A stretch of DNA of 52,401 nucleotides from Acidobacteriota bacterium (lineage in GTDB: Bacteria; Acidobacteriota; Thermoanaerobaculia; Multivoradales; JAGPDF01): contig JAAYLR010000237.1 in assembly GCA_012521815.1 (NCBI GenBank), positions 1-52,401 of the forward strand, written 5' to 3'. Positions within the stretch are counted from its first letter, which is position 1. Every line of letters begins with the position of its first letter. The position numbers and the translations under genes are program-made. Shown here piece by piece: positions 36,826-45,510 of the stretch. The notes under the pieces were generated by a model. The model saw only the letters and a program-made list of their open reading frames with translations. It searched no databases and was not told where the DNA came from.

Positions 36826-37989
36826 TTGTATCCCGTCGAAACCACCCCGTCCGCCCAGCCGCGCGTCGCGCTCCTGGTCGGTGTCTCCCTGCCGGGCCAG
36901 AGCCCGGCCGTGGTCGCGGAGCACCTCGACGAGCTCGCGGCGCTCGCCGAGAGCGCCGGTCTGCGGGTCGCGGGCCGGAACCAGCAGGCGCGGCGGGCTC
37001 CGGACGCCGGCACCTTCGTGGGTCGGGGCAAGGCCGAAGAGATCGGTCAGGAGGCGGCGGCGCTCGGCGCCGACCTCGTCCTCTTCGACGACGACCTGAG
37101 CGGTGGGCAGGTGAAGAACCTCGAGGAGCTCGTGGACCGCCAGGTGATGGACCGCAGCGGGCTGATCCTCGAGCTCTTCCACCAGCGGGCCCGCAGCCGC
37201 GAGGCGCGCACCCAGGTCGAGCTCGCCCGCCTTTCCTACCTGCTGCCGCGCCTCACGCGGCGGTGGCGACACCTCTCGCGGCAGGCCGGGGGCGTCGGGG
37301 TGCGGGGCGGGGAGGGCGAGACGCAGCTCGAGGCCGACCGCCGGATGCTGCGCCATCGCCTCCAGCGGCTCAAGCGCGAGCTCGCCGAGATCGAACGCAC
37401 GCGCCTCCAGCAGCGGCGCGGGCGGCGGGGGATGGCGATCGTCGCGCTCGCCGGCTACACCAACGCCGGCAAGTCGACGCTCTTCAACCGCCTCACCCGC
37501 GCCGGCGTCCTCGCCGAGGACCGTCTCTTCGCGACCCTCGATCCGCGTCTGCGCCAGGCGCATCTCGGCCCGCGGGGCGGGGTGGTGCTGCTGGCCGACA
37601 CGGTGGGGTTCATCCGCAAACTGCCGCACCACCTCGTGGCGTCGTTCCGCAGCACGCTCGCCGAGGTGGCCGACGCCGATCTCGTGCTCCACCTCGTGGA
37701 CGGCAGCCATCCGGCGTGGCACGAACAGCGCGACATCGCCAACGAGGTGCTGCGCGAGCTCGGCGTCGATCCCGACCGCGTGCTCCTGGTCTTCAACCAG
37801 CGGGACCGGATCACCGACCCGGCGCTGGTGGCTCCCGACGGCCTCTGGATCTCGGCGGCGACGGGTCTCGGGATCGACGATCTGAAAGCCGCCATCGCGG
37901 CCCGTCTGGGCAGCCGGCGGCCGGCGGCGGCCGGCGGTGAAGACCGCGACCAGCCGCCCCCGGTTGCCCCCCGCCCGTCCTTCGGCTAG
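36826..37989 (+). CDS. hflX: GTPase HflX
   Basis: 387 residues. The start is TTG at 36826; no ATG or GTG fits before the conserved PRVALLVGVSLP. N-terminal domain with AGTFVGRGKAEEI and DDDLSGGQVKNLE, then LSRQAGGVGVRGGEGETQLE, the HflX linker. GTPase motifs: G1 GYTNAGKST (210-218), G3 DTVGF (258-262) and G4 NQRD, where the usual NKxD Lys is Gln. HflX splits stalled 70S ribosomes under stress. Its stop codon lies inside the -10 of the tRNA-Ala promoter. Confidence 0.93.
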   Translation: MYPVETTPSAQPRVALLVGVSLPGQSPAVVAEHLDELAALAESAGLRVAGRNQQARRAPDAGTFVGRGKAEEIGQEAAALGADLVLFDDDLSGGQVKNLEELVDRQVMDRSGLILELFHQRARSREARTQVELARLSYLLPRLTRRWRHLSRQAGGVGVRGGEGETQLEADRRMLRHRLQRLKRELAEIERTRLQQRRGRRGMAIVALAGYTNAGKSTLFNRLTRAGVLAEDRLFATLDPRLRQAHLGPRGGVVLLADTVGFIRKLPHHLVASFRSTLAEVADADLVLHLVDGSHPAWHEQRDIANEVLRELGVDPDRVLLVFNQRDRITDPALVAPDGLWISAATGLGIDDLKAAIAARLGSRRPAAAGGEDRDQPPPVAPRPSFG

Positions 37990-37992
37990 GAT
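37964..37992 (+). promoter_or_regulatory. Promoter of tRNA-Ala
   Basis: TTGCCC (37964-37969), 17-base spacer, TAGGAT (37987-37992). The start would be near 37999, about 11 bases before the mature tRNA. It lies within the 3' end of hflX. Confidence 0.65.
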
Positions 37993-38009
37993 GCCGTCCT
38001 CCCACGGGT

Positions 38010-38085
<76 letters not shown>

Positions 38086-38394
38086 ATCTTTTCAACCAGT
38101 TGCGCCGACGGGCCGGGGAAGACTCCCGGCCCGTTTCGCTTCGGGTCGCCTTTCCGGTCGCCTGCGAGCGCCTCGCTGGGCGCAAGCAGCGGCGGGCCGG
38201 GACGGACACCATCTGCGATATAGTCGGCAGCGCTGAGCTCCCGCAGCGCGGGGAGTCGCGCGCCCCCTCCAGAGCTGGGCGCGCAGATCTGGATCCCTCG
38301 GGAGCAATGTCCAGGTGAGCGCACGTCGGTCGATCGTTTCGGCCTGGCTCCACGGGTGTCCGAAACGGCGGCGGCGGCGAGATTGCGAGGTGCC
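38086..38394. other. Intergenic region between tRNA-Ala and ctlX
   Basis: 309 bases. It holds the tRNA terminator hairpin and a TATAGT (38219-38224) that could be the ctlX -10 although no -35 matches. I see no open frame with a homologue, no repeat of the tRNA 3' end and no mobile-element remnant. Confidence 0.6.
38108..38134 (+). terminator. Intrinsic terminator of tRNA-Ala
   Basis: Perfect 10-bp stem ACGGGCCGGG (38108-38117) / CCCGGCCCGT (38125-38134) with a 7-base loop, then TTTCGCTT. Starts 23 bases after the tRNA. Confidence 0.7.
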
Positions 38395-39357
38395 ATGCCG
38401 ATTCAAGCGCCATCCGCGGTCGTGATGATCCGGCCGCATTTCTTCCGCGCGAACGAAGCGACCGCGGCGGACAACAGCTTCCAGTCCGAGCCCGGCGAGA
38501 ACCATGACGGCGACGCCGTCGCCACCGCCGCCTACCGCGAGGTGACCGTCGCGGTCGAGAGGCTGCGCGCCGAAGGCGTCACGGTGCTCCTTTTCGAGGA
38601 CATGTCCAGGGAGACGCCGGACAGCGTCTTTCCGAACAACTGGTTCTCGACCCATGCCGGCGGTCGCATCGCGGTCTTCCCGATGTTCGTTCCCAATCGC
38701 CGGATCGAACGGCGATGGGACATCATCGAAACGCTCAAGGCGCAGTATCGGGTCCAGGAGGTCGTCGACTACTCCGGGCTCGAGGTCGACGACATCTTCC
38801 TGGAAGGCACGGGCGCCATGGTGCTCGATTACGGCGCGCATCTGGCCTACGTGGCGCGGTCGAACCGGGCGAACCCGATCGCCCTGGAGCGCTTCTGCAC
38901 GCAGTTCGGATTCGAGCCGATGGCGTTCGACGCCCATGACGAGAACGGCGACGCGATCTACCACACCAACGTGATGATGTGCATCGGCACCGACGTGGCG
39001 CTGATCGGTCTCGAGACGATCGCCGATCAGGACCGGCGGGACGAGGTCGCCGAACGGCTCTCCCGGCGAGGCCGGCGGACGGTGATCCCGCTGACGCATC
39101 GCCAGCTGCGGGGCTTCGCCGGCAACGCGATGGAGCTCAGCTCGCCGAAGGGCCGCCTGATGGCGATGTCCACCACGGCGCTCGCGACGCTCACGGACGA
39201 GCAGTGCGCCACCATCGAGCGCACGACGCGGATCGTGCCGATCGACATCCCGACGATCGAGACGGCCGGGGGCTCCGTGCGGTGCATGCTGGCCGGGATC
39301 CTCCTCGAGCGCCGGCGCCGCACGGCGGGCGGCAAGGCCGCTGCGACCAGGCCGTAG
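38395..39357 (+). CDS. ctlX: Citrulline ureidase-like amidinotransferase-fold hydrolase
   Basis: 320 residues from the ATG at 38395, preceded by GCGAGG; a GTG 39 bases upstream is less likely. Guanidino-group hydrolase fold: RPHFFRANEATAADNSFQ, SRETPDSVFPNNWFSTH (Asp75 region), EGTGAMVLD, IYHTNVMMCIG (His190) and the catalytic Cys in ETAGGSVRCMLAGI (Cys297). This is the CtlX family, known in Francisella to convert citrulline to ornithine, CO2 and ammonia. With arginase in the same window, both would feed ornithine. By eye its codon use is a little less GC-rich than its neighbours. Confidence 0.85.
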   Translation: MPIQAPSAVVMIRPHFFRANEATAADNSFQSEPGENHDGDAVATAAYREVTVAVERLRAEGVTVLLFEDMSRETPDSVFPNNWFSTHAGGRIAVFPMFVPNRRIERRWDIIETLKAQYRVQEVVDYSGLEVDDIFLEGTGAMVLDYGAHLAYVARSNRANPIALERFCTQFGFEPMAFDAHDENGDAIYHTNVMMCIGTDVALIGLETIADQDRRDEVAERLSRRGRRTVIPLTHRQLRGFAGNAMELSSPKGRLMAMSTTALATLTDEQCATIERTTRIVPIDIPTIETAGGSVRCMLAGILLERRRRTAGGKAAATRP

Positions 39358-39370
39358 GCCGCTCCGGGAC

Positions 39371-39385
39371 GCGGCCCCGGGCCGC
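39371..39385. terminator. Small palindrome between convergent ctlX and ACBP genes
   Basis: GCGGCCCCGGGCCGC, effectively a 5-bp stem with a 5-base loop; no T run. Confidence 0.3.
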
Positions 39386-39397
39386 GGCGGGGCCCGC

Positions 39398-39655
39398 TCA
39401 GCCTGCCAGCAGGCGGTCGACGAGGGCGATGTACCGGCGCATCGCTTCGTCCCGGGGCAGGCCGGCGAGGTCGTCCCAGGCGGCGTGCTTGGCGCGCGCC
39501 ACCGGATCGAAGAGGCTCGGTGGATCGGTCGTGAGATCCCCTTCGGTCCCCTGCTTGTAGAGCGCGTAGAGGTCGAGGAGCTCGCGGTCGGACGGGCGTC
39601 TGGTGAGCTGTTTGACCCGCAGCTGGGCGTCGGCGAAGGCGGCTTCGAGATCCAT
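39398..39655 (-). CDS. Acyl-CoA-binding protein
   Basis: 85 residues from the ATG at 39655, with GGGGAG upstream. The ACBP signature is clear: LYALYKQGTEGD (29-40, Tyr30 and Lys34 binding acyl-CoA), PSLFDPVARAKHAAWDDLAG with Trp60, and DEAMRRYIALVDRLL. Four-helix bundle that binds acyl-CoA esters in the cytoplasm. ACBPs are common in eukaryotes and patchy in bacteria. No fatty-acid gene lies next to it. Divergent from the haem protein gene. Confidence 0.9.
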   Translation of the reverse strand: MDLEAAFADAQLRVKQLTRRPSDRELLDLYALYKQGTEGDLTTDPPSLFDPVARAKHAAWDDLAGLPRDEAMRRYIALVDRLLAG

Positions 39656-39692
39656 GTCGTCTCCCCGGCTCCCCCCTCGTGGAGCGCGGCGA

Positions 39693-39699
39693 TAACCTA
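39693..39699. promoter_or_regulatory. Symmetric TAACCTA: possible divergent -10 elements
   Basis: Plus-strand TAACCT (39693-39698) faces the haem protein gene; minus-strand TGC-TAGGTT, an extended -10 form, faces the ACBP gene. Third TANNNTA in a divergent gap of this window. Confidence 0.38.
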
Positions 39700-39754
39700 G
39701 CACGGGACGGCCTCGCGCCAGCGCGCGAGAGCGTGGCTGAAGAGGAGAACGGGG

Positions 39755-40375
39755 ATGCGAGTCGGGATCGTCGGAGTGCTGGTCGTGGCGCTGGCCGGAG
39801 TCGCGGCGCCGTTCGCGGCGCAGAACGAGGCGCCGGCAACGCTCACGGCCGCGGCGCCGGAAGCCACCGTGGCGCTCGACCGGGCGCGGGAGGCGGCGGC
39901 GGGGCTCGGCCGGGACCTCCTTGCGCGGCTCAGCGCCGAGCTCGCCGCCGGCGGGCCGGTTTCGGCGACGCGGGTCTGCGCGGAGGTCGCGCCGGCCCTC
40001 GCCGCGGCGCATTCGCGGGATGGGCTGACCGTCTACCGGGTGAGCGCGCGGCCCCGCAATCCGGCCGGGCGGCCCGATCCGTGGGAGGCCGCCGAGCTGG
40101 AGCGGCTGGCGGCCCAGCTCCGCGCGGGCGAGATGCCCGCGGAGGTGAGCGCCGTGGTGACCACCGAGGACGGACCGGTTCTGCGTTACCTCAAGCCGCT
40201 GCGCATCGTCACCCCCTGCCTGCGCTGCCATGGCGATCCGGCGACCTTCTCCCCCGAGCTCACGGCCGCGCTCGCCGAGCGGTATCCGGCCGACGAGGGG
40301 GTGGGCTACCGGGAGGGGGATCTGCGCGGTGCGATCTCGGTGACCGTGCCGCTCACCGCCGCCACCGCGCCGTAG
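39755..40375 (+). CDS. Exported DUF3365/Tll0287-like protein with CxxCH haem motif
   Basis: 206 residues; ATG preceded by GAGGAG. Signal peptide 1-21. The body has the Tll0287-like pattern (VCAEVAPALAAAHSRDGLTVYRVSARPRNPAGRPDPWE) in two runs, ending in PCLRCHGDP with Cys155, Cys158 and His159, a c-type haem attachment motif, and GDLRGAISVTVPL near the end. It is a probable periplasmic haem-binding sensor-like domain without a fused kinase. The stop is 5 bases from the convergent Omp85 gene. Confidence 0.85.
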   Translation: MRVGIVGVLVVALAGVAAPFAAQNEAPATLTAAAPEATVALDRAREAAAGLGRDLLARLSAELAAGGPVSATRVCAEVAPALAAAHSRDGLTVYRVSARPRNPAGRPDPWEAAELERLAAQLRAGEMPAEVSAVVTTEDGPVLRYLKPLRIVTPCLRCHGDPATFSPELTAALAERYPADEGVGYREGDLRGAISVTVPLTAATAP

Positions 40376-40380
40376 GCACC

Positions 40381-42111
40381 TCAGAAGGTCTCGCGGGTGC
40401 TGACGAGCCACTGCACGCGGCGGATGCCGCGAGGGCCGTCGAGCGGCCAGGCGACATCGAGGTGGACCACCGCGGCCTCGGCCGAGCGGCTCGATCCGAG
40501 CCGCAGGCCGAACCCGACGTCGCGCAGCAGTCCGAGGCTCGGCGGCCCCGGCTCGCCCGCCGTCCACGCCTTGCCGAGATCGGCGAAAAGGGCGGCGCCC
40601 ACCCGCACCAGGTGGAAGAGCTCGCGGTCGTGGAAGAAGCGCTGTTCGAGGATGAGCAGCGCCCGGCGGTTCCCTTCCTGATAGCGCAACGGGTAGCCGC
40701 GCAGGCCGTTGTCGCCGCCGAGCAGGAGCTGGGTGTCGGCATCGAGGCGGTGGCCCGCGTCGAGGTGGAGGGCGGCGTGGAAGAGGTGCTCGCCGAGGAG
40801 ACGCCGGTAGTAGCGCAGCTGCAGGGAGCCGAGGCCGTGGCGTAGTCCCGGCGGTTCGATCCGGCCGGAGAACGAGGCGCCGGCGAGGAGCAGGCCACCG
40901 CGCCCCGAGAACCCTTCCCCCCAGCTCGCGCCGAAGAGGGCGGCGTCGCGATCCGAGCCGGCGTGCCGGGAGGCGAGGCCGAGCCAGGCGTTGGCCCGGC
41001 GGCCGAGGTTGAGGTCCTCCACCCGGTGGATCCGGTCGAGATTGGCGAGCTCGACGAACTCCTCCTCGATCCACTCGCCGGCGATCCAGGGGTAGAGCAG
41101 CTCCCGGTCGGCGGGCAGCGGGCGGACGAGCGGCTGCTGCGGGAGCGCCGCGAAACGCCGCCGGTCCCAGGAGGCGCCGAAGCGCAGGCGCCGGGTATGG
41201 CCGTCGACGAGGCCGGTCGCGCGACCGCCGCCGAGCTCGGCATACCAGTGCTCGACCTGGTACTGATCGACGATCCTCCCGAGGTGGTACCGGCTCTCGT
41301 GGCGGCGGGCGTCCCACCAGCGTCCGCCCCAGCTCCGGCGGCCGTCGAGCGCGTAGAACGGGCGGGCGAGGTCGAGCCGGTAGAAGCGCCCGTCGCTGTT
41401 CTCCGACCAGGCGGCCTCGAGGTCGAGGCGGCGGGCGAAGAGGTCGCGGTCGCGGTAGCGCAGGAGCGTCGAGGTGCGGTCGACGTCGTGCGCATGGGAG
41501 AGGGTCAGGTCCTTGCCGCGGCCGAGGAAGTTCGACTCCTGGGCGGTGAGATGCCAGTCGTTCTCTCCCCCTTTGCGGTTGAAGCCGCCCGAGAGCTTGA
41601 GCGACCAGACGTCACGGGTGGTCACCTCCACGTCCACCCGGCCGCCGCAGTAGGCGACCGGGCGGATCGTCACCTCATAAAAAAACCGTTCGGCCCGCAG
41701 CAGCCGCTCTGATTCCGCGAGCAGGCGGGCTTCGTACGGCTCTCCCGGCGCGAAGAGGAGGCGGCGGCGGATCGTCTCCTCGCGGGTGGTCAGATGGAGC
41801 CGGTTGACGAGGCGAAAGCCCCAGAAGTCCTCCCCCGGCTGGTCGGGATCGAAGATGTTCCTCTGGCGCAGCTCGATCCGGCCGATCCGCGCCCCGGCGG
41901 CCTCGAGCTCGGCGTCGGAGGGGAGCGCCTCGCCGGTGAGCCAAGGCTCGCAGGGACGTTCCGGGGCCGCCTCCCCGCCGGACGCCCCGGCGGGTCCGGC
42001 GGTGGCGAGCAGCAGGAGCGCGGCGCAGACCCGCCCCCAGGTTCGCAACCGGGGGGCACGAAGGCGCCCGGGGCATGAGCGGAGAGCGGCGGCGCTCGCG
42101 CAGTTGGGCAT
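40381..42111 (-). CDS. Omp85-superfamily outer-membrane protein with one POTRA-like domain
   Basis: 576 residues. Long basic n-region then VCAALLLLATAGPAGASG as signal core (28-45). Residues about 75-165 resemble one POTRA domain (IRRRLLFAPGEPYEARLLAESERLLR in two parts, then RVDVEVTTRDVW). A 16-strand-type barrel follows with GGDNGLRGYPLRYQEGNRR, the conserved RGY loop of BamA/TamA-type barrels, and a final Phe (STRETF). One POTRA only, so it is not BamA itself. A run of seven T on its coding strand (41679-41685) encodes Phe-Phe in an otherwise GC-rich gene. TAGGAT at 42121-42126 ends 9 bases before the ATG. Confidence 0.85.
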   Translation of the reverse strand: MPNCASAAALRSCPGRLRAPRLRTWGRVCAALLLLATAGPAGASGGEAAPERPCEPWLTGEALPSDAELEAAGARIGRIELRQRNIFDPDQPGEDFWGFRLVNRLHLTTREETIRRRLLFAPGEPYEARLLAESERLLRAERFFYEVTIRPVAYCGGRVDVEVTTRDVWSLKLSGGFNRKGGENDWHLTAQESNFLGRGKDLTLSHAHDVDRTSTLLRYRDRDLFARRLDLEAAWSENSDGRFYRLDLARPFYALDGRRSWGGRWWDARRHESRYHLGRIVDQYQVEHWYAELGGGRATGLVDGHTRRLRFGASWDRRRFAALPQQPLVRPLPADRELLYPWIAGEWIEEEFVELANLDRIHRVEDLNLGRRANAWLGLASRHAGSDRDAALFGASWGEGFSGRGGLLLAGASFSGRIEPPGLRHGLGSLQLRYYRRLLGEHLFHAALHLDAGHRLDADTQLLLGGDNGLRGYPLRYQEGNRRALLILEQRFFHDRELFHLVRVGAALFADLGKAWTAGEPGPPSLGLLRDVGFGLRLGSSRSAEAAVVHLDVAWPLDGPRGIRRVQWLVSTRETF

Positions 42112-42120
42112 CGGGTGGGG

Positions 42121-42126
42121 ATCCTA
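42121..42126 (-). promoter_or_regulatory. -10 element of the Omp85 gene, near-leaderless
   Basis: Minus-strand TAGGAT, 9 bases before the ATG at 42111. No SD fits in the gap. Same hexamer as the tRNA and arginase promoters. Confidence 0.45.
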
Positions 42127-42154
42127 TCCGCCGGCAGGTACGCGCATACCCCTG

Positions 42155-42163
42155 TGTTACGCT
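42155..42163 (+). promoter_or_regulatory. Extended -10-like element of the M16 operon
   Basis: TGTTACGCT, with the start expected near 42170 and a leader of about 36 bases carrying AAGGAG. The same nine bases lie before the GlsB/YeaQ gene at 4254-4262 on the minus strand. Confidence 0.35.
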
Positions 42164-42205
42164 CGCGGCCAGCACCGCGTCACGGTGCCGCAAGGAGAGA
42201 ACCCG

Positions 42206-44011
42206 ATGCAGATCCCGTTGCTCCCGAACCGGAGCTGCGCCGTGGCGGTCGTGGTCGCCGCCGCCTGGCTCGCTCTGGCGGGCGCGGTGTGCGCCGACAC
42301 CACCGCGCACCGCGCCGAGGTGCCGGTCGAGCAGTTCACGCTCGACAACGGCATGACCTTCCTGCTCGTCCAGCGTCCGCAGATGACCACCGTCGCCGCC
42401 GGCTGGGTGGCGAAGGTCGGCTCCGCCAACGAACGGCCGGGGATCACCGGCCTGTCGCACTTCTTCGAGCACATGATGTTCAAGGGCTCGCGGGTGATCG
42501 GCACCACCGACATCACCCGGGATCTCGCCATCCAGGCCGAGCAGGAGGCGGTGCAGGAGCGGATGCGGGAGATCTACGCCGAACAGCGGCTCCGCTGGCG
42601 CCGGGGGCAGATCGCCGATCCGTACGCCCCCGAGAACCGCACCGAGGAGCTCAAGGAGCTCGCGCAGCGGTTCGCGAAGCTGGTCGAAGAGCAGCGGGCG
42701 CTGATGGTCAAGGAGGAGTTCTCGAAGCTCTACACCGAGGCCGGAGGCACGGGGCTCAACGCCGGCACCGACTACGACATGACCTTCTACTTCATCACCG
42801 TGCCGGCCAACAAGCTCGAGCTCTGGTTCTGGCTGGAGTCCGACCGGCTGGCGAGCCCCGTCTTCCGTGATTTCTACGCCGAGCGCGACGTGGTCCACGA
42901 GGAGCGCCGGCTGCGCACCGAGTCGACCCCCACGGGCAAGTTCGAGGAGCTCTTCGACTCCCTCTTCTGGCAGTCGCACCCGTACGGCTGGCCGGTGGTC
43001 GGCTGGCCGTCCGATCTCCAGGTGATCAGCCAGGCCGATGCCGACGCTTACTATGCGACCTATTACGCGCCGAACAACCTGACGGTGGCGCTGGTCGGCA
43101 ACTTCGAGCCGGCGGTGGTGCGCCGGCTCGCCGAGCGCTACTTCGGCCGGCTGCAGCGCGGCAAGGTGCCGCCGCCCGAGGTGGTCACGCTCGAGATGCC
43201 GCAGCTGGCCGAGAAGCGGATGCTCGCGGAGTGCGACTGTCAGCCGCAGGTCGAGGTGCGCTACCACACGGTGCCGTTCGAGCACGCCGACAGCTACGCC
43301 CTCGACGTCCTCTCGGCGCTGCTCAACGGGCGCACCGGCCGCCTCTACAAGTCGCTGGTGCTCGGCGAGCAGGTGGCGGTCTCGGCGATGGCCTACCAGG
43401 AGTCGCGCAAGTGGGCCGGCTACTTCTCCTTCCAGGCCGAGGCGAAGGGAGAGGCGACGCCCGCGCGGCTCGAGGAGGCCTGGTACGCCGAGCTCGCGAA
43501 GCTCCAGAACGAACCGGTGCAGGCACTCGAGCTCGAGAAGGTGAAGAACCAGATCGCGGCCGGCGCCTTCCGCCGCCTCGACTCGAACTTCTTCCTCATG
43601 CTCCAGCTCCTCCTCTACGAGGGGTACGGCGACTGGACCTACCTCAACACCTGGGCGGAGAAGACGCTCGCCGTCACCGCCGAGGACGTGCAGCGGGTGG
43701 CGAAGCAGTACTTCGCGCCGGAGAACCGGTCGGTCGCCCTCTATCGCCGCAAGGCGGGGGCGCCGCCGGCCGCGCCGATGCCGCCCGGTTTCGACGAGCT
43801 CTCGCCGAACCTCCAGCAGATGGTGCGGGCGCAGCTGCGCCAGCTCGCGGCGGTGAACGATCCGGAGGTGCTGCGCGCCTCGGCCACCGCGATCGGTAGC
43901 CAGGTGGCGAGCGCCCCGCCGGAGCTGCGTCCCGCCATGCAGGTGATCCTCACGGCCATCGAGCTGCGCCTCGCCGAGCTCCTGGCCGCCGCGCCGGGAG
44001 GTGAGAAGTGA
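42206..44011 (+). CDS. M16-family zinc metallopeptidase, catalytic subunit
   Basis: 601 residues from the ATG at 42206 after AAGGAGAG; the frame is open upstream but that part overlaps the divergent gene. Signal peptide about 1-30. Inverted zinc motif HFFEH (His85, Glu88, His89) in GLSHFFEHMMFKG; third ligand near HEER (231-234). Between them lies a charged helical insertion of about 80 residues (about 101-180), before the conserved GGTGLNAGTDYDMTFYF. Second half-domain 260-480. It forms a pair with the next gene, which lacks the motif. Role: degradation of periplasmic peptides. Confidence 0.9.
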   Translation: MQIPLLPNRSCAVAVVVAAAWLALAGAVCADTTAHRAEVPVEQFTLDNGMTFLLVQRPQMTTVAAGWVAKVGSANERPGITGLSHFFEHMMFKGSRVIGTTDITRDLAIQAEQEAVQERMREIYAEQRLRWRRGQIADPYAPENRTEELKELAQRFAKLVEEQRALMVKEEFSKLYTEAGGTGLNAGTDYDMTFYFITVPANKLELWFWLESDRLASPVFRDFYAERDVVHEERRLRTESTPTGKFEELFDSLFWQSHPYGWPVVGWPSDLQVISQADADAYYATYYAPNNLTVALVGNFEPAVVRRLAERYFGRLQRGKVPPPEVVTLEMPQLAEKRMLAECDCQPQVEVRYHTVPFEHADSYALDVLSALLNGRTGRLYKSLVLGEQVAVSAMAYQESRKWAGYFSFQAEAKGEATPARLEEAWYAELAKLQNEPVQALELEKVKNQIAAGAFRRLDSNFFLMLQLLLYEGYGDWTYLNTWAEKTLAVTAEDVQRVAKQYFAPENRSVALYRRKAGAPPAAPMPPGFDELSPNLQQMVRAQLRQLAAVNDPEVLRASATAIGSQVASAPPELRPAMQVILTAIELRLAELLAAAPGGEK

Positions 44012-45498
44012 ACCGTTTCCGCCCGTTCGTCGCCGCCCTCCTCCTGCTCGTCGTCGCCGGTGCCGCGAGCGCTGCCGAGCGGATCCCCGCCCATCCGCGC
44101 GACCTCACCTTCGGTCCGCTCGCCTTCGAGGTGCCGGATCCGGCCGCCTACCGCCATGACCTGCCCGGCGGCGGAACCGCCTTCGTCGTCGAAGACCACG
44201 CCCTGCCGCTGGTCCGCATCGCCCTCACGCTGCGCACCGGCGGGTTCCTCGAAGCTCCGGGCGAAGAGGGCCTCGCCGGCCTCACCGCCACGATGCTCCG
44301 CCGGGGCGGGGCGGGAGAGCTCTCGGCCGAGGCGTTCGACGAGCGGCTCGACTTCCTCGCCACGAACCTGAGCGTCATGGCCGGCCCGACCAGCACCACG
44401 GTCATGCTCGACTGCCTCTCCCCCCGCCTCGACGAGTCGCTCGACCTGCTCTTCGCGATGCTCACCGCGCCACGCTTCGACGCCGAACGGCTCGCGGTGG
44501 AGAAGGGGAACGTGCGTGAGCAGCTCGCCCGGCGCAACGACGATGCCGCCGAGATCCTCCAGCGGGAGTGGAGCTGGCTGCTCTACGGCCCCGCGCACCC
44601 GGCCGCGCGGCAGATGACCGCCGCCGGACTCGAGGCGCTCGGCCGCGACGCGCTCGTGCGCTTCCACCGCGCGACCTACCGCCCCGCCCACCTGATCGCG
44701 GCGGTGGCCGGTGACGTCGAGGCTGCGAGTGTGCTCGCGAGCCTCGCGCGGCGCCTCGCCGCCTGGAAGGCCGACGGGCCCGAGATCCCCTGGCCCCCCG
44801 CCGCGCCCGAACCGCGGGCGGAGCCCGGTCTCTACCGGGTCGAGAAGGAGATCCCGCAGGGGAAGGTCGTCATCGGCCAGCTCGGGGTGCGCTGGGAGCG
44901 CTGGGACGATCCCGGCAGGTACGCGCTCATGGTCATGAACGAGATCCTGGGGGGCGACTTCACCTCGCGCATCACCCAGCGGGTCCGCTCCGACGAAGGG
45001 CTCGCCTACTCGGCGGGTTCGAGCTACGACATCGGCATCTTCTGGCCCGGCTCGTTCACCATCTCCTACGAGTCGAAGAGCGCCACCGTGGCGCTGGCGG
45101 CGAAGATCTCGCTCGAGGAGATCGCCCGCATCCGGACCGAGGAGGTCTCGGAGGCGGAGCTGCGGCAGGCGAAGAGCTCGTTCATCGACTCGTTCCCCCG
45201 GCGTTTCGAGACCCCGTTCCTGATCGCGCGCACTTTCGCCAACGATGTCCTCATCGACCGGCCGCATACCTACTGGCGCGACTACCGGGACCGGATCCGG
45301 GCGGTGGACGCCGCGGCGGTGCGGGAGGCGGCGGCCCGCCATCTCGATCCGGAGCGGATGCTGATGCTCGTGGTCGGTGACTGGGCAGCCATCGCTCCCG
45401 GTGACGCCGACGGCCGCGCCAGCATGGGCGAGCTGTTCGGAGGCGCCGCTCGCGAGCTGCCGCTGCGCGACCCGCTCACCCTCGAGCCGCGGCCGTAG
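44008..45498 (+). CDS. M16-family peptidase, non-catalytic partner
   Basis: 496 residues; GTG start overlapping the previous stop (GTGA). Signal peptide 1-22. Where HxxEH would be, the sequence reads GLAGLTATMLRRGG, so no zinc site. The C-terminal half keeps SDEGLAYSAGSSYD, the Arg/Tyr substrate-binding motif of non-catalytic M16B subunits. Heterodimer with the upstream subunit is expected, as in mitochondrial processing peptidase and bacterial M16B pairs. Confidence 0.9.
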   Translation: MNRFRPFVAALLLLVVAGAASAAERIPAHPRDLTFGPLAFEVPDPAAYRHDLPGGGTAFVVEDHALPLVRIALTLRTGGFLEAPGEEGLAGLTATMLRRGGAGELSAEAFDERLDFLATNLSVMAGPTSTTVMLDCLSPRLDESLDLLFAMLTAPRFDAERLAVEKGNVREQLARRNDDAAEILQREWSWLLYGPAHPAARQMTAAGLEALGRDALVRFHRATYRPAHLIAAVAGDVEAASVLASLARRLAAWKADGPEIPWPPAAPEPRAEPGLYRVEKEIPQGKVVIGQLGVRWERWDDPGRYALMVMNEILGGDFTSRITQRVRSDEGLAYSAGSSYDIGIFWPGSFTISYESKSATVALAAKISLEEIARIRTEEVSEAELRQAKSSFIDSFPRRFETPFLIARTFANDVLIDRPHTYWRDYRDRIRAVDAAAVREAAARHLDPERMLMLVVGDWAAIAPGDADGRASMGELFGGAARELPLRDPLTLEPRP

Positions 45499-45510
45499 TA
45501 GGAGGGCACC

